DNA of 64,000 bases, from contig NZ_PJIP01000004.1 of NCBI RefSeq assembly GCF_002929375.1, positions 1 through 64,000 of the forward strand. The letters run 5' to 3'. Under the pieces are notes generated by a model that saw only the letters and a list, made by a program, of their open reading frames with translations, did not search any database and was not told the origin of the DNA. The stretch comes from Arthrobacter sp. DWC3. GTDB lineage: Bacteria; Actinomycetota; Actinomycetes; Actinomycetales; Micrococcaceae. Both the position numbers and the translations under genes were made by a program. This document shows positions 43,089 to 54,044 of the stretch, piece after piece. Position 1 is the first letter of the stretch. Each line of letters opens with the position of its first letter.

Positions 43089-43106
43089 CCCGGAGGTCAT
43101 AGCACC

Positions 43107-44744
43107 GTGCACCCGACCACGCCGCAGGGGAGTCCCCCTGCCCTGATGCGCCCGCATGCCACCCGTCCCGTCGGCCTGTCCGCGGCCCTCGCCGCCGTCG
43201 GCGTGCCCGCCGGTCCGTCCGTGCCCCCGGACCTCCCCCCGGTCACGGGGATCACCCTCGACTCACGCGCGGTGCTGCCCGGCGACGTCTACGCCGCCCT
43301 CCCCGGCGCGGCACGGCACGGCGCCGACTTCGCCGGGCAGGCCGTCCGCTCCGGCGCCGTCGCCGTCCTCACCGACACCGAGGGCGCACGCATCCTCGCC
43401 GACCGCGCGTCAGCCGGCGGCGACACCCTGCCGCCCGTCGTCGTCGTGCCCGATCCCCGCCGCGTGGTGGGCCCCCTCGCGCGGGTGGTGTTCGACAGCC
43501 GGCCGGACGACGGCGGTGCACCGACCCTGTTCGGGATCACGGGGACGAACGGGAAGACGACGTCGACCTACTTCCTGAACGCCCTCCTCGAGGCGCTCGG
43601 GCGCTCCACGGGCCTCATCGGCACCATCGAGATCAGGGCCGGCCACGACGCCATCCCCAGCGCGCTCACCACGCCCGAATCGCCCCAGGTGCACTCCCTC
43701 CTGGCGCTGATGCGGGAGCGGGGCCTCGGTGCGGCCTCCATGGAGGTCTCCTCCCACGCCCTCGAGTTCGGGCGCGTGGACGGCGTCCTCTTCGACGTCG
43801 CCGGGTTCACGAACCTGACCCAGGACCACCTCGACCTCCACGGCACCATGGAGGACTATTTCGCCGTCAAGGCGACGCTCTTCACCTCCGCGCGGTGCCG
43901 CCGCGCCGTCGTCCTCGTCGACGACGCCTGGGGGCGCAGGCTCGCCGACGCGGCGGACGTCCCCGTCCTCACGCTGCGCACCGTCCCCGGGACGGGCCCC
44001 GCGGAGGACGCGGACTGGACCGTCACCGACGTCGGACCGAGCGGGCTCGGACACACGTTCGTGCTGCGCGGACGCGCGGGGGAGCGCCTCGCGGTCCGGT
44101 GCGGCCTGCCGGGGACGTTCAACATCTCCAATGCGGCCCTCGCGGCCGTCATGGTCCTCGCCTCGGGCGTCCCCGTGGCGGACCTCCAGCGCGCCCTCGA
44201 CGCGTCCGACCCGTTCACCACCGAGGTGCCCGGCCGCATGCAGCTCATCGGGGAGGAACCGGCGGCGATCGTCGACTTCGCGCACAACCCCGACGCGCTC
44301 GAACGCACCCTGGCCTCGGTGCGCCGGCCGGGCGGCCGGGTCATCGCCGTGTTCGGAGCGACGGGCCAGCGCGACGAGTCCAAGCGCCCCGTCATGGGCG
44401 CCGTGGGCGCGCGCCTGTCAGACATCCTCATCGTGACCGACGACGACCCCCACGACGAGGACGACGCCGTCATCCGCCGCGCCGTCCGTGCCGGGGCCGA
44501 CGCGGCGGTCCGGGACGAGAGACTGACCTGCGAGGTGCTGGAGGTGTTCCCGCGGGCCGACGCCATCGACCGCGCCGTCGCCCTCGCCCGCCCCTCCGAC
44601 ACCATCGTCATCGCCGGCCGCGGCCACGAGGTCTGGCAGGAAGTGAAGGGCGTCAACCTGGCCCTCGACGACCGCGAGGAACTGCGCTCCGCGTTGACAA
44701 GGCACGGATTCTCTGGGCTTTCACCGGCCGGGATAGAGTCCTGA
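43107..44744 (+). CDS. murE: UDP-MurNAc-dipeptide:amino-acid ligase, probably L-lysine-adding
   Basis: MurE adds the third stem residue to the cytoplasmic precursor. The 545-residue protein has [13 protein letters not shown] (P-loop), MEVSSHALEFGRVDG, and the carbamylated-lysine segment DYFAVKATLF. In diaminopimelate enzymes the substrate pocket has DNPR. Here the matching stretch is TDDDPHDED, without the Arg that holds the second carboxylate, as in L-lysine enzymes. This agrees with the Lys-type wall of Micrococcaceae. GTG 43107 has GGAGG ten bases upstream. The product feeds MurF directly downstream. Confidence 0.92.
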   Translation: MHPTTPQGSPPALMRPHATRPVGLSAALAAVGVPAGPSVPPDLPPVTGITLDSRAVLPGDVYAALPGAARHGADFAGQAVRSGAVAVLTDTEGARILADRASAGGDTLPPVVVVPDPRRVVGPLARVVFDSRPDDGGAPTLFGITGTNGKTTSTYFLNALLEALGRSTGLIGTIEIRAGHDAIPSALTTPESPQVHSLLALMRERGLGAASMEVSSHALEFGRVDGVLFDVAGFTNLTQDHLDLHGTMEDYFAVKATLFTSARCRRAVVLVDDAWGRRLADAADVPVLTLRTVPGTGPAEDADWTVTDVGPSGLGHTFVLRGRAGERLAVRCGLPGTFNISNAALAAVMVLASGVPVADLQRALDASDPFTTEVPGRMQLIGEEPAAIVDFAHNPDALERTLASVRRPGGRVIAVFGATGQRDESKRPVMGAVGARLSDILIVTDDDPHDEDDAVIRRAVRAGADAAVRDERLTCEVLEVFPRADAIDRAVALARPSDTIVIAGRGHEVWQEVKGVNLALDDREELRSALTRHGFSGLSPAGIES

Positions 44745-44750
44745 ACCGAC

Positions 44751-46244
44751 ATGATTGAATTCAGCGCAGCCGAGATCGCGGCACTCACAGGCGGTGCCCT
44801 CGTCGGCACCGATCCAGGCCTCCCCGCCGTCACCGTCACCTCCGCAGCCACCGACTCCCGCGAATGCACGCCCGGGTCCCTCTTCGTCGCCAAGCCCGGC
44901 GAGGAGTCCGACGGGCACCTGTTCGTCGGGGCCGCCTTCGAGCGCGGCGCGGTCCTCGCGCTGGCCGAGCACGAGGTCGCCCGGCCCGACGGCGCGCCGT
45001 TCCCGTCCGTCGTCGTGCCCGACGCCGTCCTCGCCATGGGCACCCTGGCCGCGGAGACCGTCCGCCGGCTCCGCGCCCACGGCGACGTCACCGTCATCGG
45101 GATCACGGGCTCCGCCGGCAAGACCACCACCAAGGACCTCCTGGCGGGCATCCTCGCCGCCGAGGCACCCACCGTGGCACCCCGCGGCTCGTACAACGGC
45201 GAGGTGGGCGTGCCCCTGACCGTCTTCGAGGCTGACTGGGACACGCGGTACCTCGTCATCGAGATGGGTGCCACCAAGCCGGGCCACATCGCGTACCTCG
45301 CGTCGCTCGTCCAGCCGGACGTCGGCGTGGTCCTCGGGGTCGGCTCGGCGCACGCCGGCGAGTTCGGCGGCGTCGAGAACATCGCCCGGGCCAAGGGCGA
45401 GCTCGTCGAGGCGCTCTCCCCGGCCGGCACCGCGATCATCAACGCCGACGACGAACGCGTCCTCGCGATGCAGGACCGCACCCGGGCGCGCCTGGCGTTC
45501 TTCACCGCGTCGGACGACTTCACCGCCGGGGGCTCGGCCGTGGTGCGCGCCCGCAACAGCACCACGACGCCGGAGGGCAACCCGTCGTTCACCCTCGTCT
45601 TCCCCGACGGCAGCGAGCACGACGTCGTCTCCCCGCTGCTCGGCCTCCACCACACCACCAACCTGCTGGCCGCGGCGACTGCGGCCCACGCGGTGGGCTG
45701 CGCCCCGTCGGCCATCGCCGCGCGCCTGCGCACCCTGGCGGCGGCGAGCCGCTGGCGCATGGAACGCACCGAGCGCGCCGACGGCGTGACCGTGATCAAC
45801 GACGCCTACAACGCCAACCCCGAGTCCATGCGGGCCGCACTGCGCACCCTGGCAGAACTCGGCCGCGCGGGCCACCGGCGCACGTGGGCCGTCCTCGGCG
45901 AGATGCTCGAACTGGGCGACAGCTCCATCGAGGAGCACGACCTCCTCGGCCGCGTGGTGGTCCGGCTCAACATCTCCAAGCTCATCTGCGTGGGACCCAA
46001 CACCCGGGCGCTGTTCAACGGTGCCGTGCTGGAGGGCTCGTGGGGGAGCGAGGCGGTGCACGTGGACGACGTCGAGGCCGCCGAGCGGCTGCTCGCCGCG
46101 GAGCTCGCACCCGGCGACATCGTCCTCCTGAAGTCCTCCAACGGCGCCGGACTGCGTTTCCTCGGCGACCGTGTGGCACGCCAGTCCTCCGCAGAATCGG
46201 CGGTCAGCGCACCTGACGCCGCCGGAAAGGCCCCGCAGCCGTGA
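44751..46244 (+). CDS. murF: UDP-MurNAc-tripeptide:D-Ala-D-Ala ligase
   Basis: MurF completes the pentapeptide precursor by adding D-Ala-D-Ala. The 497-residue protein has [15 protein letters not shown], the P-loop [13 protein letters not shown], and the central [10 protein letters not shown] and [11 protein letters not shown] segments specific to MurF. The ATG lies six bases after the murE stop. A possible minus-10 TAGAGT at 44734-44739 is probably fortuitous. The final 30 residues are Ala-rich. Confidence 0.95.
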   Translation: MIEFSAAEIAALTGGALVGTDPGLPAVTVTSAATDSRECTPGSLFVAKPGEESDGHLFVGAAFERGAVLALAEHEVARPDGAPFPSVVVPDAVLAMGTLAAETVRRLRAHGDVTVIGITGSAGKTTTKDLLAGILAAEAPTVAPRGSYNGEVGVPLTVFEADWDTRYLVIEMGATKPGHIAYLASLVQPDVGVVLGVGSAHAGEFGGVENIARAKGELVEALSPAGTAIINADDERVLAMQDRTRARLAFFTASDDFTAGGSAVVRARNSTTTPEGNPSFTLVFPDGSEHDVVSPLLGLHHTTNLLAAATAAHAVGCAPSAIAARLRTLAAASRWRMERTERADGVTVINDAYNANPESMRAALRTLAELGRAGHRRTWAVLGEMLELGDSSIEEHDLLGRVVVRLNISKLICVGPNTRALFNGAVLEGSWGSEAVHVDDVEAAERLLAAELAPGDIVLLKSSNGAGLRFLGDRVARQSSAESAVSAPDAAGKAPQP

Positions 46245-47341
46245 TAGCACTCCTCATAGGCTCCGCGTCGGCGCTCGTCTTCGCCTTCGCCGGCACGCCC
46301 CTGTTCATCCGGCTCCTGGTGAACAAGGGCTACGGCCAGTTCATCCGCGACGACGGACCCACCGCCCACCACACCAAGCGCGGGACGCCCACCATGGGCG
46401 GGGCCGTGATCGTGGGATCGGTGCTGCTCGCCTACTTCATGACGCACCTGCTGATGATGATGGTCGGCTCCCCGGTGGGCGGGCCCAGCGCCTCGGGCCT
46501 GCTGCTCCTCTTCCTGGCCGCCGGCATGGGGCTCGTGGGCTTCGCCGACGACTACATCAAGATCTCGAAGCAGCGCAGCCTCGGCCTGAGCGCCCCGGCG
46601 AAGATCGCCGGGCAGACCGCCGTCGGCGTGATCTTCGGGGTCCTGGCCCTCCGGTTCCCGAACGCGGAAGGGCGGACGCCGGCGTCGACGGCCATCTCCT
46701 TCATCCGTGACACGCCGATCGACCTCGCCTTCGCCGGGACGATCCTCGGGGCCATCCTGTTCGTCATCTGGTCCAACCTCATCATCACCGGCGCGAGCAA
46801 CGGCGTAAACCTCGCCGACGGCCTGGACGGTCTGGCCGCCGGTGCGTCCATCCTCGTGTTCGGCGCGTACATGCTGATCGGCATCTGGCAGAGCAACCAG
46901 AGCTGCGGGTCGCCCGGGGCCGGCAGCGTCTGCTACGAGGTGCGCGACCCCCTGGACCTCGCCCTGATCGCCGGCGCCATGAGCGGGGCCCTCGTGGGCT
47001 TCCTGTGGTGGAACACCTCACCCGCGAAGATCTTCATGGGCGACACCGGGTCCCTGGCCATCGGCGGGGCCATCGCGGGCTTCGCGATCCTCTCCCGCAC
47101 GGAACTGCTCCTCGTGATCCTGGCCGGACTGTTCGTGATGATCACGCTCTCCGTCATCATCCAGGTGGGCTACTTCAAGCTCTCCGGGGGCAAGCGCGTC
47201 TTCAAGATGGCGCCGCTGCAGCACCACTTCGAACTCAAGGGCTGGCAGGAGGTCACGGTGGTGGTCCGGTTCTGGATCCTCGCCGGGCTCTTCGTCGCCG
47301 GGGCCCTCGGCATCTTCTACGCGGAATGGGTCGTCGGATGA
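46241..47341 (+). CDS. mraY: Phospho-MurNAc-pentapeptide transferase
   Basis: MraY transfers phospho-MurNAc-pentapeptide to undecaprenyl phosphate, making lipid I. The 366-residue multi-pass membrane enzyme has [23 protein letters not shown] (catalytic acidic pair) and [14 protein letters not shown], all hallmarks. The GTG start overlaps the murF stop by four bases and the stop overlaps the murD start by four bases, so the genes are translationally coupled. It acts on the cytoplasmic face of the membrane. Confidence 0.96.
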   Translation: MIALLIGSASALVFAFAGTPLFIRLLVNKGYGQFIRDDGPTAHHTKRGTPTMGGAVIVGSVLLAYFMTHLLMMMVGSPVGGPSASGLLLLFLAAGMGLVGFADDYIKISKQRSLGLSAPAKIAGQTAVGVIFGVLALRFPNAEGRTPASTAISFIRDTPIDLAFAGTILGAILFVIWSNLIITGASNGVNLADGLDGLAAGASILVFGAYMLIGIWQSNQSCGSPGAGSVCYEVRDPLDLALIAGAMSGALVGFLWWNTSPAKIFMGDTGSLAIGGAIAGFAILSRTELLLVILAGLFVMITLSVIIQVGYFKLSGGKRVFKMAPLQHHFELKGWQEVTVVVRFWILAGLFVAGALGIFYAEWVVG

Positions 47342-48909
47342 GCGGCACGGACGGACACACCCCCACCTGGGAGACCCCGCGCCTGAAGGGCCTCACCACC
47401 TGGGACGCCGACTGGGCGGGCCTGCGGGTCGTCGTCGCCGGCATCGGGGCGTCCGGCTTCTCCGCTGCGGACACGCTCATCGAGCTCGGCGCCGTCGTGG
47501 TGGTGGTGGACGCGGGAGCCACTCACGAGAACGAGGCGAAGGCGGACACCCTGCGCATCGTCGGCGCCCGCGACGTGCTGCTCGGCGCCGAGCATGCCAC
47601 CGCACTCCCGCGCGTCGACGGCGAGCAGCCCGACCTCGTGGTGACCTCGCCCGGCTGGCGCCCCACGCAGCCGCTGCTCACCGACGCAGCCCGCGCCGGC
47701 GTCCCGATCTGGGGCGACGTCGAGCTCGCCTGGCGCGTCCGCATCCGGGAGGGACGCCCCACCGCAGAGTGGCTGGCCATCACCGGCACCAACGGGAAGA
47801 CCACCACCGTGGGCCTCACCGAGTCCATGCTCCTCGCCGGGGGCAAGCGGGCCGTGGCGGCGGGCAACGTCGGCACGCCCATCCTCGACGTCATCCGCGA
47901 CCCGCAGGGCTACGACTTCCTCGCGGTGGAGCTCTCCAGCTTCCAGCTGCACTGGGCGCACTCCCTCTCGCCGCTCGCGAGCGTCTGCCTCAACGTCGCC
48001 GAGGACCACGTGGACTGGCACGGCAGCTACGAGGCCTACCTCGCGGCGAAGGCCTCGGTGTACGAGCGGACGAGGATCGCCTGCGTGTACAACGTGGAGC
48101 AGCGCGAGACCGAGGCCATGGTCGAGGAGGCCGACGTCGTCGAGGGGTGCCGGGCCGTAGGCTTCACCACCGGCCTGCCGTCCGTCAGCATGATGGGCGT
48201 GGTCGAGGACCTCCTCGTGGACCGCGCGTTCATCGAACAGCGCAAGGACTCCGCGGCCGAACTGGCGTCCATCAGCGAACTCGGCGAGGTGGTCCCGCGC
48301 CACCTCGTCGCCAACGCCCTGGCCGCGGCGGCCCTCGTGCGTGCCGCCGGCCTCCCCGCGGCAGCGGTACGCGACGGCATCCGTGCGTTCCGGCCCGGCG
48401 ACCACCGCATCCAGGTGGTCGCGAACGAGGACGGGGTGCTCTGGATCAACGACTCGAAGGCCACGAACCCCCACGCGGCCTCGGCGTCCCTCGCCTCCTT
48501 CGCCTCCGTCGTGTGGATCGCCGGCGGCCTGTCCAAGGGCGTGTCCTACGACGACCTCGTCAGGGACCACGCCCGGCGGCTCCGCGCCGTCGTCCTGCTC
48601 GGCGAGGACCCGGCGCCGCTCCGGGGCGCCCTCGCCCGACACGCGCCCGATGTCCCGGTCTCCCTGCACCCCGGCACCCAGACTGGGAACGGGCACGACG
48701 GCGGGCCGCCCGGCCCGGCGACCGGCGAGGCCCTGATGCAGTGGGCCGTCGCCGAAGCAGCGCGGATCGCGCAGGACGGCGACACCGTCCTGATGGCGCC
48801 GGCCGCCGCATCGATGGACCAGTTCACCTCCTACGCGCACCGGGGGTCCGCCTTCATGGAGGCCGTCGGCGCACGCGGGGGCCAGCGGTCGAACGCGAAG
48901 GAGTCGTGA
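47338..48909 (+). CDS. murD: UDP-MurNAc-L-alanine:D-glutamate ligase
   Basis: MurD adds D-Glu to the cytoplasmic precursor. The 523-residue protein has the N-terminal Rossmann-like [17 protein letters not shown], the P-loop [13 protein letters not shown], and [12 protein letters not shown]. The C-terminal domain has [14 protein letters not shown], a clear MurD signature. ATG 47338 lies within the mraY stop. The stop and the ftsW ATG share one base (TGATG). The protein is somewhat longer than the E. coli enzyme (438 residues) because of loop insertions and a longer N-terminus. Confidence 0.94.
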   Translation: MSGTDGHTPTWETPRLKGLTTWDADWAGLRVVVAGIGASGFSAADTLIELGAVVVVVDAGATHENEAKADTLRIVGARDVLLGAEHATALPRVDGEQPDLVVTSPGWRPTQPLLTDAARAGVPIWGDVELAWRVRIREGRPTAEWLAITGTNGKTTTVGLTESMLLAGGKRAVAAGNVGTPILDVIRDPQGYDFLAVELSSFQLHWAHSLSPLASVCLNVAEDHVDWHGSYEAYLAAKASVYERTRIACVYNVEQRETEAMVEEADVVEGCRAVGFTTGLPSVSMMGVVEDLLVDRAFIEQRKDSAAELASISELGEVVPRHLVANALAAAALVRAAGLPAAAVRDGIRAFRPGDHRIQVVANEDGVLWINDSKATNPHAASASLASFASVVWIAGGLSKGVSYDDLVRDHARRLRAVVLLGEDPAPLRGALARHAPDVPVSLHPGTQTGNGHDGGPPGPATGEALMQWAVAEAARIAQDGDTVLMAPAAASMDQFTSYAHRGSAFMEAVGARGGQRSNAKES

Positions 48910-50318
48910 TGAGCACGCCTACCCGTCCGGGCGGACGCAAGCCCTCCGTACGGCCGGCGCGCACCACGGAGCCCGGCCGGCCCGCCGGACCTCCCGCGGG
49001 GACAGGACGCGGCCCGGCCGCGACCAGTGCCGCGGCGAAGGCCCACACCGTCAAGGCGGTCGGCACGACCGCGGCCCCCCGCACACCCGAACCTGAGAGG
49101 CAGCCCCCGGAGGGCCTCCGCGCGAGGCTGCGGCGCGGCTGGGTGTTCCTCGAGGGCAGCGACCGGACGCCCTCGGGCTCCAGCTACTACCTGATCCTCG
49201 GCTCGGCGCTGGCCCTCACGGCCATCGGCCTCATGATGGTGCTCTCGGCTTCCTCCGTGGAGGCCATCTCGGAGGGCAAGGACACCTTCGACCTCTTCCT
49301 CAAGCAGGCCGTGTGGGCCGGCGCGGGGCTCGTGCTCATGCTGGTGCTCTCCCGGCTCGGCCCCCGCGCGTACAAGGCCCTGGCCTGGCCCAGCCTCGCG
49401 ATCGCCGTGGTCCTGCTGATCCTGGTGCTCGTCATCGGCGTCGAGATCAACGGCAACAAGAACTGGATCCAGATCGGCAGCCAGACCTTCCAGCCGTCCG
49501 AACCGACCAAACTCGCGCTGGCCCTCTGGTTCGCGGCCGTCCTCGAGCGCAAGAAGGCCCTCATCCGGGACTGGAAGCACGCCATGATCCCCGCCCTGCC
49601 GTTCGGCGGCCTGCCCATCGGGCTCGTCCTCATCGGCGGGGACCTGGGCACCGGACTGGTGCTCATGATGATCGCCGGGGCGGCCCTGTTCTTCGCGGGG
49701 GCGCCCATGAAGCTGTTCAGCCTCGCCGGACTCGCCGCGCTCGCAGGATCGCTCGTGATGGTCGCGACGAGCTCCAACCGCGGCGGGCGCATCAGCGCCT
49801 GGCTGGGCCTGAACTGCGACGACGGCGCGGACCTCTGCCTGCAGTCCGACAACGGGCTGTTCGCCATGGCCTCCGGCGGATGGTTCGGCGTGGGCATCGG
49901 CCAGAGCCGGCAGAAGTGGAACTGGATCCCCGAGGCCCACAACGACTTCATCTTCGCCATCATCGGCGAGGAGTTCGGGCTCCTCGGCACCCTCGTGGTC
50001 ATCCTCCTGTTCGGCATCCTCGCGGTGGCCACCATCCGCGTGGCGCTGCGCTACACGGACCCGTTCGTGCGGATCCTCATGGGCTCGATCCTCGTCTGGC
50101 TCATCGGGCAGGCCTTCGTCAACATCGGCATGGTCACGGGACTGCTCCCCGTCATCGGTGTGCCGCTGCCCTTCATCTCCTACGGAGGGTCCGCCCTCAC
50201 CTTCACCCTCGCCGCCGTCGGTGTCCTGCTGTCCTTCGCACGCAAGACGCCGCACGCGCCGGTCGCCGGTTCCCCGGCCCCGTCCGCCACTTCGAGAAGA
50301 GACCCCGCACGTCCATGA
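48909..50318 (+). CDS. ftsW: Septal peptidoglycan polymerase FtsW
   Basis: FtsW is the SEDS-family glycosyltransferase that polymerises lipid II at the septum with FtsI. The 469-residue protein has about ten membrane helices. Diagnostic segments are [38 protein letters not shown] (catalytic region) and [10 protein letters not shown]. The first 85 residues are a basic, Pro/Ala-rich cytoplasmic extension, longer than in proteobacteria. Similar extensions occur in actinobacterial FtsW and may contact other divisome proteins. It starts on the last base of the murD stop. Confidence 0.94.
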   Translation: MSTPTRPGGRKPSVRPARTTEPGRPAGPPAGTGRGPAATSAAAKAHTVKAVGTTAAPRTPEPERQPPEGLRARLRRGWVFLEGSDRTPSGSSYYLILGSALALTAIGLMMVLSASSVEAISEGKDTFDLFLKQAVWAGAGLVLMLVLSRLGPRAYKALAWPSLAIAVVLLILVLVIGVEINGNKNWIQIGSQTFQPSEPTKLALALWFAAVLERKKALIRDWKHAMIPALPFGGLPIGLVLIGGDLGTGLVLMMIAGAALFFAGAPMKLFSLAGLAALAGSLVMVATSSNRGGRISAWLGLNCDDGADLCLQSDNGLFAMASGGWFGVGIGQSRQKWNWIPEAHNDFIFAIIGEEFGLLGTLVVILLFGILAVATIRVALRYTDPFVRILMGSILVWLIGQAFVNIGMVTGLLPVIGVPLPFISYGGSALTFTLAAVGVLLSFARKTPHAPVAGSPAPSATSRRDPARP

Positions 50319-51436
50319 CATCCCCCTCCACTCCTGAACGCGCCGTGTCGGTGGTCCTCGCGGGCGGCGGCACGGCCGGTCACATCAGCCCCCTGCTCGC
50401 GATCGCCGGGGCGATCGTCGACCGGCGGCCCGGTACCCGCATCACCGCCGTCGGCACCGAGGCGGGCATGGAGACGCGCCTCGTCCCGGCCGCCGGGTTC
50501 GACCTGCGGACCATCGACCGCGTGCCGATGCCGCGGCGGCCCTCGATCGACCTCGTCAAGCTGCCGGTGCGCCTCGTCCGCGCGATCCGGCAGGCGCGCG
50601 CCATCGTCTCGGAGGCGGCGGCCGACGTCGTCGTCGGGGTGGGCGGGTACGTCTCCACCCCCGTGTACCTCGCCGCGTGGACGCGGCGCATCCCCGTGGT
50701 GATCCACGAGGCCAACGCGCGGCCCGGGATGGCGAACCGGGTGGGCGCCCGCATCGCCGCGCGCGTCGCGGTCGCCTTCGACGGCACGGGACTGGCAGGT
50801 GCGCAGCTGGTGGGCATGCCCATGCGCCGGAGCATCGCCGACCTGGACCGCACCGCCGGCCGCGCCGAGGCACGCGTGTCCCTCGGCCTCGACCCCGAGC
50901 GTCCCACCCTGATCGTCACGGGCGGGTCCTCCGGAGCGGCGAGCGTCAACCGGGCCGTCGCCTCCGCCGTCCCCGACCTCACCGCGGCCGGTGTGCAGAT
51001 CCTGCACATCACCGGGCGGGGCAAGCAGGTCGCGGGACAGGACGGCGCGCCGCTCGCCGCGCCCGGCTACCGCCAGGTGGAGTTCGTCGACGGCATGGAG
51101 CGCGTCTACGCGGCGGCCGACCTCCTGGTCGCGCGCGCCGGGGCGGCGACCGTGAGCGAGATCAGCGCGGTGGGCCTTCCCGCCGTGCTCGTGCCGCTGC
51201 CCCACGGCAACGGCGAGCAGCGGCTCAACGCGGCAGGACTCGTCGAGTCCGGCGGTGCCCTCCTCGTGGAGGACGCCGGCTTCACCCCCGAGTGGGTCCG
51301 CGCCACCCTCCCGGCGCTCGTCACCGATGCAGCGCGGCTCGCCGCCATGTCCGCGGCGTCGTACGCGCAGGGCGTGCGGGACGCGGATCGGCGGATGGCC
51401 GACCTGGTCCTCGACGCCGCACGGGACGCGCGATGA
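50315..51436 (+). CDS. murG: Lipid II synthase (UDP-GlcNAc transferase)
   Basis: MurG adds GlcNAc to lipid I, giving lipid II. The 373-residue GT-B enzyme has the N-terminal [17 protein letters not shown], the acceptor region [11 protein letters not shown] and [12 protein letters not shown], and the donor site with [22 protein letters not shown] and [12 protein letters not shown]. The ATG overlaps the ftsW stop by four bases and the stop overlaps murC by four bases. It acts at the inner face of the membrane after MraY. Confidence 0.95.
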   Translation: MTSPSTPERAVSVVLAGGGTAGHISPLLAIAGAIVDRRPGTRITAVGTEAGMETRLVPAAGFDLRTIDRVPMPRRPSIDLVKLPVRLVRAIRQARAIVSEAAADVVVGVGGYVSTPVYLAAWTRRIPVVIHEANARPGMANRVGARIAARVAVAFDGTGLAGAQLVGMPMRRSIADLDRTAGRAEARVSLGLDPERPTLIVTGGSSGAASVNRAVASAVPDLTAAGVQILHITGRGKQVAGQDGAPLAAPGYRQVEFVDGMERVYAAADLLVARAGAATVSEISAVGLPAVLVPLPHGNGEQRLNAAGLVESGGALLVEDAGFTPEWVRATLPALVTDAARLAAMSAASYAQGVRDADRRMADLVLDAARDAR

Positions 51437-52866
51437 ACGCCGGGCTCCGCGACGCCGAGGGCGCGCTCCTGCGCGAACCCGTCCACTTCATCGGCCTGGG
51501 TGGTGCCGGCATGTCCGCCGTCGCGCGCGTGCTGCTCGGCCGGGGCGTCCGCGTCTCCGGATCCGACGCCGCGGACTCGAACGGGCTCCGCGCCCTCGCG
51601 GCCCTCGGCGCGGAGGTGCACGTGGGCCACGCCGCCGGCGCCGTGCCCGACGACGGCACGGTGGTGGTCTCCTCCGCCATCCGCGAGACGAACCCCGAGC
51701 TGGCGGAGGCGCGCCGGCGGGGCCTGCCCGTCCTGCACCGCTCGCAGGCCCTCGCCGCCGCCATGCACGGGCTGCAGGGCGTCGCCGTGGCCGGCACGCA
51801 CGGCAAGACCACGACGACGGCGATGATCACCGTCCTGCTGCGCGAGGCCGGCCTCGAGCCGTCCTTCGCGATCGGCGGCGACGTGGCCGCGCTCGGCGTC
51901 AACGCCGCCTGGACAGGCGGCGACGTCTTCGTCGCCGAGGCGGACGAGTCCGACGGCTCCTTCCTCAACTACGCGCCGCGGATCGCCGTGGTCACCAACG
52001 TGGAGGCGGACCACCTCGACCACTACGGCACCGCCGAGGCCGTCCACGCCTCGTTCCGGCAGTTCGCGCAGCGACTGCCCGAGGACGGGCTCCTCGTGGC
52101 CTGCGCCGACGACCCCGGCGCCGCGGCCCTCACCGCCGGCGTCCATGAGCCCCGCAGGGTCCGAACGTACGGCTACGCGGCCACCGCCGACCTCCGCATC
52201 TCGGACACGCGGGCCGTGGGCAGCACCACCAACAGCCTGCTCTCGTTCGCCGTCGACGGCCTGGACGCCCAGCAGGAGCTGCAGCTCGGCGTCCCCGGCC
52301 GCCACAACATCCTCAACGCCACCGCGGCCTTCGCCGTGGCCCTCGAACTCGGCGTGGACCCCGCCGTCGCGGCCTCCGCCCTGTCACTGTTCTCCGGAGC
52401 GGCCCGCCGCTTCGAGGCGCGCGGCGAGGGCGACGGCGTCCGCGTGTTCGACGACTACGCCCACCATCCCACCGAGGTGCAGGCCGCCCTCACGGCCGCC
52501 CGGACCGTGGCGGGGGAGCACCGGGTGCACGCGCTCTTCCAGCCGCACCTGTTCTCCCGCACCCGGGAGTTCGCCGCGGGCTTCGCCGGGGCGCTCTCGC
52601 TCGCGGACACCGTCACAGTCCTGCCGGTCTACGCGGCGCGCGAGGACCCCGTGGACGACGTCGGGGGCTGGACCATCACCGACCTGCTGCCCGGCGCCGC
52701 CTACGTCGAGGACCCGCAGGAAGCGGTGCGGGCCGCCACGGCGCACGCGCACGCCGGCGACATCATCCTCACCATCGGTGCCGGCGACGTCACACAGTAC
52801 GGCGTGCAGCTCGTCACCCTGCTCCGGGAGCGGGCGGACCGGGACCGGTCGGGGGCCGGGGCATGA
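51433..52866 (+). CDS. murC: UDP-MurNAc:L-alanine ligase
   Basis: MurC adds the first stem residue to UDP-MurNAc. The 477-residue enzyme has [18 protein letters not shown], the P-loop [21 protein letters not shown] and [11 protein letters not shown]. The C-terminal [14 protein letters not shown] is unmistakable for MurC. Translation is coupled to murG and ftsQ by four-base overlaps at both ends. The MurC reaction opens the pathway, although its gene comes late in the operon. Confidence 0.95.
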   Translation: MNAGLRDAEGALLREPVHFIGLGGAGMSAVARVLLGRGVRVSGSDAADSNGLRALAALGAEVHVGHAAGAVPDDGTVVVSSAIRETNPELAEARRRGLPVLHRSQALAAAMHGLQGVAVAGTHGKTTTTAMITVLLREAGLEPSFAIGGDVAALGVNAAWTGGDVFVAEADESDGSFLNYAPRIAVVTNVEADHLDHYGTAEAVHASFRQFAQRLPEDGLLVACADDPGAAALTAGVHEPRRVRTYGYAATADLRISDTRAVGSTTNSLLSFAVDGLDAQQELQLGVPGRHNILNATAAFAVALELGVDPAVAASALSLFSGAARRFEARGEGDGVRVFDDYAHHPTEVQAALTAARTVAGEHRVHALFQPHLFSRTREFAAGFAGALSLADTVTVLPVYAAREDPVDDVGGWTITDLLPGAAYVEDPQEAVRAATAHAHAGDIILTIGAGDVTQYGVQLVTLLRERADRDRSGAGA

Positions 52867-53756
52867 CGCCGCGGAAGCCGACCGTCACCCGCCCGGCCGC
52901 CGCACGTGCCGCCTCCGCGGAGGGCGGGACGGCGCCGAAGGCTGTCGCAGCGCCCGAGGCCGCGGCGTCGGGGAGCGCGACCGGGCAGGGCGGGTCCGTG
53001 TCGCAGCTCGACCGCACCGGCGGCGCGGTCGCGGCGGGCAAGGTCCTCGAGTTCCCGACCCCGCGGAAGTCGCACAGACTCCGGAACATCCTCCTCGCCC
53101 TCACCGCCGCGGTGCTGGTGCTCGGCGGCGTGGTGGCCTACGCGGTCTTCTCGCCCGCCCTCGCCCTGCGGACCGTGGTGGTCGAGGGCAACACGCTCGT
53201 CCCCACGCCGGAGGTGGACGCAGCGCTGGCCCCGCTCATGGGCACCTCGCTCACGCAGATCACGCCGGATGAGGTGCGCGGACTCCTGGCCGACAAGGCG
53301 CCCATCGAGGACGTCGACATCGCCGCGGAGCCTCCCTCCACGCTCGTCGTCACGGTGCGTGAACGCGTGCCGGTCGCGGTGCTGCAGAACGGGAGCGGAT
53401 TCGTGCTGATCGACACCGAGGGCCGCCAGCTCGCGAGCGTCGCCCAGCGGGACGAGGTCGAGCTGCCCCTGATCGACGGCGGGACCAACGCGGTGAACTC
53501 CCAGGTCTTCTCCTCCATCACCGAGGTGCTGGCCGAGCTGCCCGTGGGCGTGCTGTCCCGGCTCAACAACGCCTCCGCGGCGAGTGTGGACTCCATCCGG
53601 CTGTCCCTCTCCGGGGACCAGCGCATCTTCTGGGGCAGCTCGGAGCGCAGCGCCGAGAAGGCGCGCGTCCTCGAGGCGATGCTGGCCATGCCGGAGACCG
53701 ATCCGCCCGTCCGTGAGTTCGATGTCAGCACCCCCGACCGCCCGGTCACGCGATGA
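52863..53756 (+). CDS. ftsQ: Division protein FtsQ/DivIB
   Basis: FtsQ is a single-pass membrane scaffold of the divisome. The 297-residue protein has a basic, Ala-rich cytoplasmic N-terminus (about 75 residues). One helix (ILLALTAAVLVLGGVVAYAV) follows, then a POTRA domain (LRTVVVEGNTLVPTPEVDAA...) and a beta domain. It should bind the FtsL-like protein and a DivIC-type partner, the latter not in this window. The ATG overlaps the murC stop by four bases. It is the last gene of the run before the ftsZ promoter gap. Confidence 0.92.
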   Translation: MTPRKPTVTRPAAARAASAEGGTAPKAVAAPEAAASGSATGQGGSVSQLDRTGGAVAAGKVLEFPTPRKSHRLRNILLALTAAVLVLGGVVAYAVFSPALALRTVVVEGNTLVPTPEVDAALAPLMGTSLTQITPDEVRGLLADKAPIEDVDIAAEPPSTLVVTVRERVPVAVLQNGSGFVLIDTEGRQLASVAQRDEVELPLIDGGTNAVNSQVFSSITEVLAELPVGVLSRLNNASAASVDSIRLSLSGDQRIFWGSSERSAEKARVLEAMLAMPETDPPVREFDVSTPDRPVTR

Positions 53757-53886
53757 TGCGCGCCGGCCGGGGAAGGGCCGCGGAGGAGGCATCGCAGGCA
53801 TGCGGCTTCCGGGTGCCCGGCGAGCCGATCAGAAACCGGGCCCGAGGGCAACACGGGGCGACACGCCCGACACACGGGGTCCGGTC

Positions 53887-53982
53887 TTTGCAACGCGCAG
53901 CGTATGCACCTAGCGTCAAGGATAGAAGTTACCTGACATAACGTTAACTCTCAACCTGAACGTTAACGTTTTTTCACGTGAA
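53887..53982 (+). promoter_or_regulatory. ftsZ promoter region with three palindromic elements
   Basis: The 288-bp gap before ftsZ contains a possible promoter, TTGCAA (53888-53893) with TAGCGT (53911-53916) 17 bp on. An AT-rich segment follows with AACGTTAAC (53940-53948), the perfect 12-bp palindrome AACGTTAACGTT (53959-53970) and the perfect 10-bp palindrome TTCACGTGAA (53973-53982). Such AT-rich symmetry stands out in this genome. FtsR, encoded at 15871-16617, activates ftsZ in Corynebacterium and is a candidate ligand, but I cannot confirm its motif here. Confidence 0.55.
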
Positions 53983-54044
53983 GGTTCGGCCGAACCCTCG
54001 GCAGCCCCCGTACAGCACACAGATTCGAACAAGGGACACAGGAC

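Noticed and set aside
44734-44739. TAGAGT as an internal promoter for murF
   Set aside because: It lies within the end of murE, has no minus-35, and its 11-base distance from the ATG fits neither a leaderless nor a normal leader well. Operon transcription is sufficient.
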